From Paenibacillus vietnamensis (GTDB lineage Bacteria; Bacillota; Bacilli; Paenibacillales; Paenibacillaceae): a DNA stretch of 64,000 bases. Shown in pieces: positions 60,744-64,000 of the stretch; the stretch's first letter is position 1; each line of letters starts with the position of its first letter. The notes beneath the pieces are model-generated. The model saw only the letters and a program-made list of their open reading frames with translations, was not told the DNA's origin and searched no databases. The stretch is taken from positions 1-64,000 of the forward strand of contig NZ_JAHMHW010000010.1 in NCBI RefSeq assembly GCF_020169515.1. The letters run 5' to 3'. Both the position numbers and the translations under genes were made by a program.

Positions 60744-61835
60744 ATGGAAAAGCAAAAGCTGAATGAGGTTTGGCTGAAAATGCAAGACCGTTTAAAGCAG
60801 GAGCCCGAAAACGCAAACTGGACGGCGTTCGTGGATCGGAACAGGCAAGTTAATGAATCCGCGGCCAAGCCGCTTCAGGAACCAATGCTTGCTCAGAAGG
60901 AAACCGTGAACGCTTCTCCTCGCCTGTCTGTTCCGTCGGATTCGCAGAAAAAGGCGAAGCGGGCATGGACGGAATGGCTTCAGGAGCGCAGGCGCTGGGT
61001 CGCCGGAACCGCCGCCGCCCTTGTGCTTGGCTTGGCGCTGGCTACCCCTGCCGGCAATAAAGTGCTTGCTGCTCTGCAGAATCAATTCCGTATGGAGCAG
61101 CTTACGGTCGTAGAGGAGCAGGATTTGGAAAATCTGTTCAACTCGGTGGGCGTATCGGAGAGTACGATCAATCAATACGGCGAGTTCGCGCACTACTCGG
61201 AAGGCGAGTATACGACCTATTCGACCATTGAAGAATTGCAGGAGAACGCGGGCCGCGAGCTCGTGATCCCGGAAATTTTCCGGGCTGAGGGACAGAACCT
61301 CCGCATCGGCGTTTCCCCGACGCGTACGATCACGATGAAGGTGAAGGTGGATGAAATTAACGACACCATGCGCAAGCTGGGAGCCGACAAACTGCTTCCG
61401 CTGTCGATTGACGGCAAGCAAATTACATTGTCCATAGGGGATGCGGTAAACCTGGATCTGCATTCTAACCAGACGAAAACCTCGTATTCCTTTACCCAGC
61501 GGCCGGCCCCGTCCGTCACGATTGAAGCTGGCGTACCGGTCGAGGAAGCGCTGGAAGCCGTGCTTCAATTTCCGCTCATTCCGGCGGAGCTGAAGCAAGA
61601 GCTGAAACAATCGAATATTCTGGACAGCGGCTCCGCGCCAATGCCGCTTGTCATGCCGGAAGGGTATGAGAAAATTCAAATCGCCGGCACCGAGGTCCTG
61701 TTGACGGCCCTGAATACGGCGGATGGAAATTACGGCGCTGTGTGGGCGGACGGCGGCCAGCTGTTCACCTTCAGCGGCACGTTCCCTGACCGGGAAGCAT
61801 TCACTTCCATGCTGAAGGAGATGATCGGTTCGTGA
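60744..61835 (+). CDS. Single-pass membrane protein, probable anti-sigma factor
   Basis: A 363-residue protein: cytoplasmic N-terminus (1-83), one membrane helix (WVAGTAAALVLGLALATPAG, about 85-105) and a large outer domain. This is the layout of anti-ECF-sigma factors. The position right after the sigma gene (40 nt, AAGGAGGT present) and before an ABC transporter supports it. No classic zinc-binding HxxxCxxC motif is seen. The outer domain resembles DUF4367/DUF4179-type sensor domains but was not assigned with certainty. Confidence 0.75.
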   Translation: MEKQKLNEVWLKMQDRLKQEPENANWTAFVDRNRQVNESAAKPLQEPMLAQKETVNASPRLSVPSDSQKKAKRAWTEWLQERRRWVAGTAAALVLGLALATPAGNKVLAALQNQFRMEQLTVVEEQDLENLFNSVGVSESTINQYGEFAHYSEGEYTTYSTIEELQENAGRELVIPEIFRAEGQNLRIGVSPTRTITMKVKVDEINDTMRKLGADKLLPLSIDGKQITLSIGDAVNLDLHSNQTKTSYSFTQRPAPSVTIEAGVPVEEALEAVLQFPLIPAELKQELKQSNILDSGSAPMPLVMPEGYEKIQIAGTEVLLTALNTADGNYGAVWADGGQLFTFSGTFPDREAFTSMLKEMIGS

Positions 61836-62800
61836 CAGAGACCGAACGCGAAACGGTCATCCGGACCGATCGGTTAACGAAGCATTACAGCGGCGGCCGA
61901 GGCTGCCACGAAATATCATTGACCGTCGGGTCCGGGGAAGCTTTTGGCTTCCTCGGGCCTAACGGCGCGGGTAAGAGCACTTTTGTAAAATCGCTTGTCG
62001 GGCTGATTTTCCCGACCTCCGGAACGGGCACCCTCTTCGGCGCCCCGATCGGCTCGCTGGAAGCCCGCCGGCAAATCGGCTACTTGCCCGAGCTGTACCG
62101 GTACCAGGAGTGGCTTACCGGCGAGGAAGTGCTGTGGCTGCACGCAAAGCTGTGCAAGCTCGATAAGTCCTATGCGCGCAAACGCATCGACAGCCTGCTG
62201 ATGGATGTCGGCATCGGCAAGCGCGGGCGCGACCGGGTGAAGCAGTATTCCAAAGGCATGCAGCAGCGGCTTGGACTTGCTTGCGCTCTTTTGAACGATC
62301 CGAAGCTGCTCTTCCTGGACGAGCCGACCTCCGCGATGGACCCGATCGGCCGGTACGAGGTGCGGGGCATGCTGCAGCAGCTGCGCGGGGCCGGCAAAAC
62401 GATATTCCTTAACTCCCACTTGCTTGAGGATGTAGAGATGATATGCGACCGCGTCGCCTTGTTGAACAACGGCCGCATCCTGACTCAGGGCTCTGTCCGG
62501 GATGTGCTGCTGGAAAAGTCGCGCTGGACGCTGCGTGTAGGCGGTATGCTGCCGGAGGATTTGGAAGAGCTGATCGAGACGACCGCTTTGCCGATCACCT
62601 GCCCGGATCCAAATCCTGACGCGGCCGGCGCGGTCTGGATCGAAGTCGAGGCGGCGGAAGAGGAACAGCTCGGATGGCTGAATACGCTGATTATGGAACG
62701 GGGCTTAACCTTGTACGAGGTGCAGCGCATGAAAAACCGGCTGGATGAATGGTTCATGCAGACCCTTTCGGGCTTGGACCAAAGGGGGGAACGCGAATGA
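61832..62800 (+). CDS. ABC transporter ATPase (BcrA-like)
   Basis: A 322-residue ATPase: Walker A GPNGAGKST (about 40-48), signature YSKGMQQRLGLA (about 138-149), Walker B LLFLDEPTSAMDP, and a C-terminal extension as in BcrA/CcmA-type exporters. The GTG start overlaps the previous stop codon as GTGA. It works with the following six-helix permease; cargo unknown. Confidence 0.92.
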   Translation: MTETERETVIRTDRLTKHYSGGRGCHEISLTVGSGEAFGFLGPNGAGKSTFVKSLVGLIFPTSGTGTLFGAPIGSLEARRQIGYLPELYRYQEWLTGEEVLWLHAKLCKLDKSYARKRIDSLLMDVGIGKRGRDRVKQYSKGMQQRLGLACALLNDPKLLFLDEPTSAMDPIGRYEVRGMLQQLRGAGKTIFLNSHLLEDVEMICDRVALLNNGRILTQGSVRDVLLEKSRWTLRVGGMLPEDLEELIETTALPITCPDPNPDAAGAVWIEVEAAEEEQLGWLNTLIMERGLTLYEVQRMKNRLDEWFMQTLSGLDQRGERE

Positions 62801-63681
62801 GCACGATCATCATGATGACCTGGAAAGAAATGCTTCGCAAACGCGTCGTCCTGCTGACGCTGATTATGACGCTGATTTTTTTGCTCGCTTTCTGGTTTGT
62901 GGCGAGGACCATCGGAATGGAGTTCACCAATGGCAATTTCGAGCCGGGCTCCATGGAGGAGCTGCTCAACGAGTTTATGCAAGGCGCCGTATCGCTGGTC
63001 GTCGGATTTTTCTTCGCTTCCTTCGTGATCGCCTTTCTCGCGATCTTCAGCTCCGTCTCCGTCATTGCGGGCGAAGCTGAACAAGGCGTGATGCAGGCGA
63101 TGATTCCGCGTCCGGTTACGCGTCAGCATTTTTACCTCGGCCGCTGGATCGGCTTCGTCAGTCTCGGCGTCGGTTATGCCCTCTTTCTGTACCTTGCGAT
63201 TTTAGGCGTGACCGAATACCATTCCGGCGTGCCGGGCAACTGGTGGTCACTCACAAAAGCGTTTCTGCTCTTCGCCTCCGTCGTCCCGCTGCTGGTCTCG
63301 CTTGCCATGCTCGGCTCCTGCTATATGTCCGCGATGGGCAATGGCGTGCTCATGACGATGCTGTTCGGTGCGGGCTGGCTTGGCGGCATGCTGAACAAAA
63401 TCACCAGCGCGGGAGCGTTCGGGAAAGCCGGGGAGACGTTGCACATGATCGCAGGCCTGCTCGATATGGTAATGCCCGCCGATGCGCTGCAGCGCCGCAT
63501 GCTTGCGGAGATGTTCTCGCTGCAGGACATGATGCCGTTTATCGATCTGGCAAAAGCCGATTCGCTCGGCCCGTTTGCCATCGCCAGCGTGCCGTCCGTT
63601 ACTTTTTTGCTTTATGCATTGGGTTACTTGCTGATCGCTTTGCTGCTAGGCGTTCGAGCATTCCGCAAAAAGGATCTTTGA
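62797..63681 (+). CDS. ABC-2 type permease
   Basis: A 294-residue membrane protein with six hydrophobic segments and the ABC-2 layout: a helix at 20-37 (LLTLIMTLIFLLAFWFVA), IAGEAEQGVMQAMIPRPVTRQHFYLGRW in the cytoplasmic loop, and a C-terminal helix. The ATG overlaps the ATPase stop codon as ATGA with GGGGG seven bases upstream. Probably exports or detoxifies a compound, but the cargo is unknown. Confidence 0.9.
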   Translation: MSTIIMMTWKEMLRKRVVLLTLIMTLIFLLAFWFVARTIGMEFTNGNFEPGSMEELLNEFMQGAVSLVVGFFFASFVIAFLAIFSSVSVIAGEAEQGVMQAMIPRPVTRQHFYLGRWIGFVSLGVGYALFLYLAILGVTEYHSGVPGNWWSLTKAFLLFASVVPLLVSLAMLGSCYMSAMGNGVLMTMLFGAGWLGGMLNKITSAGAFGKAGETLHMIAGLLDMVMPADALQRRMLAEMFSLQDMMPFIDLAKADSLGPFAIASVPSVTFLLYALGYLLIALLLGVRAFRKKDL

Positions 63682-63690
63682 GTTCGCAGG

Positions 63691-63730
63691 AAATGGCGGT
63701 GTCGGGGAATACCCCCTGCCCGCCATTTCT
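63691..63730 (+). terminator. Terminator of the sigma/ABC operon
   Basis: AAATGGCG pairs with CGCCATTT, with inner GGGG-n-CCCC, followed by CTTGCTATT. Confidence 0.6.
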
Positions 63731-63740
63731 TGCTATTGGT

Positions 63741-63912
63741 CATAAACGCCGCTTAGAAGGACTAAGCGGAAAGTGTCGGCGGGTAACGGTCAGGAGAGGC
63801 GTTTAGGCCGGATGGCGGGTTTGTTTTCTTTAAAAGCATGACTTTAAAGCGCCGGGATGACCGTTAGAATGTGGAAATTGCACCCTATGTGCTCTTAGCG
63901 TCTTTTTTGTCC
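63741..63912 (-). repeat. 172-bp intergenic element, right copy (inverted)
   Basis: Reverse complement of the element at 59640, same length, about two thirds identical by eye. The two copies enclose the 35-residue peptide gene, the sigma factor, the membrane protein and the ABC transporter. No gene was seen in 63682-64000. Confidence 0.75.
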
Positions 63913-63915
63913 ATC

Positions 63916-63966
63916 AGAGCGTAAACGGCTATTGCAGTCCTAGTCCTTTGGCGACGGCCATCCCCC
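63916..63966. repeat. Palindromic intergenic repeat, copy D
   Basis: GCGTAAACGGCTATTGCAGTCC followed by CCTTTGGCGACGGCC matches the left half and loop of copies A and B. It abuts the right copy of the 172-bp element. Confidence 0.6.
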
Positions 63967-64000
63967 TCTATACGACTGCTTCATAGCCAGACTGCACTTT

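Overview
The window reads as chromosomal DNA of a Paenibacillus-type Firmicute. The signs are strong AGGAGG ribosome sites with frequent TTG and GTG starts, many carbohydrate ABC importers of the lipoprotein plus two-permease type, LacI, DeoR, MarR and TetR regulators, Sfp-type chemistry, and short palindromic intergenic repeats. No rRNA, tRNA or CRISPR array was seen. Genus assignment is inference from gene content and style.

Left part (1-16400, almost all on the minus strand): two sugar or phosphodiester uptake operons. The first (380-7343) has a LacI regulator, a binding lipoprotein, two permeases, a GH51 alpha-L-arabinofuranosidase and a GH43 enzyme. It imports and trims arabinose-containing oligosaccharides and has no ATPase of its own. 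The second (7760-15703) has a HAD phosphatase, a glycerol-1-phosphate dehydrogenase, a DeoR regulator, a complete Ugp-like importer including its ATPase, and a glycerophosphodiesterase. It looks like a pathway for glycerophosphodiesters that yield sn-glycerol-1-phosphate. A triple 10-bp direct repeat in front of it is a good DeoR operator.

Middle-left (16400-23200): housekeeping and accessory genes (argC, MFS, DUF1801), a decayed IS1595-type element, then an AT-rich stretch with TetR, a tiny zinc-finger protein, AlkD, GNAT and MarR genes.

Centre (23182-47000): a compact minus-strand hybrid PKS-NRPS cluster of about 24 kb. Read 5' to 3' it encodes a trans-acting malonyltransferase, a KS-ACP-thioester reductase PKS, an FAD-linked 2-hydroxyacid dehydrogenase, a 4-hydroxymandelate synthase, an aminotransferase, a type II thioesterase, a one-module NRPS, a three-module NRPS, an MFS exporter and an Sfp-type phosphopantetheinyl transferase. 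The three enzymes in the middle form a 4-hydroxyphenylglycine (Hpg) pathway. By-eye specificity codes suggest Ala, then Thr, Hpg and Asp. The likely product is a short Hpg peptide extended by one C2 unit and released reductively. This is the main candidate for an undescribed system.

Right part (47400-64000): a MarR-ArsA operon with identical palindromes before both genes; an SGNH hydrolase, a cupin and a decayed DHFR/RibD-like fragment; an MFS-alcohol dehydrogenase pair with a divergent TetR; a very large secreted multidomain glycerophosphodiesterase; and an ECF sigma factor, membrane protein and ABC transporter operon. A 172-bp element is present on both sides of that last operon in inverted orientation.
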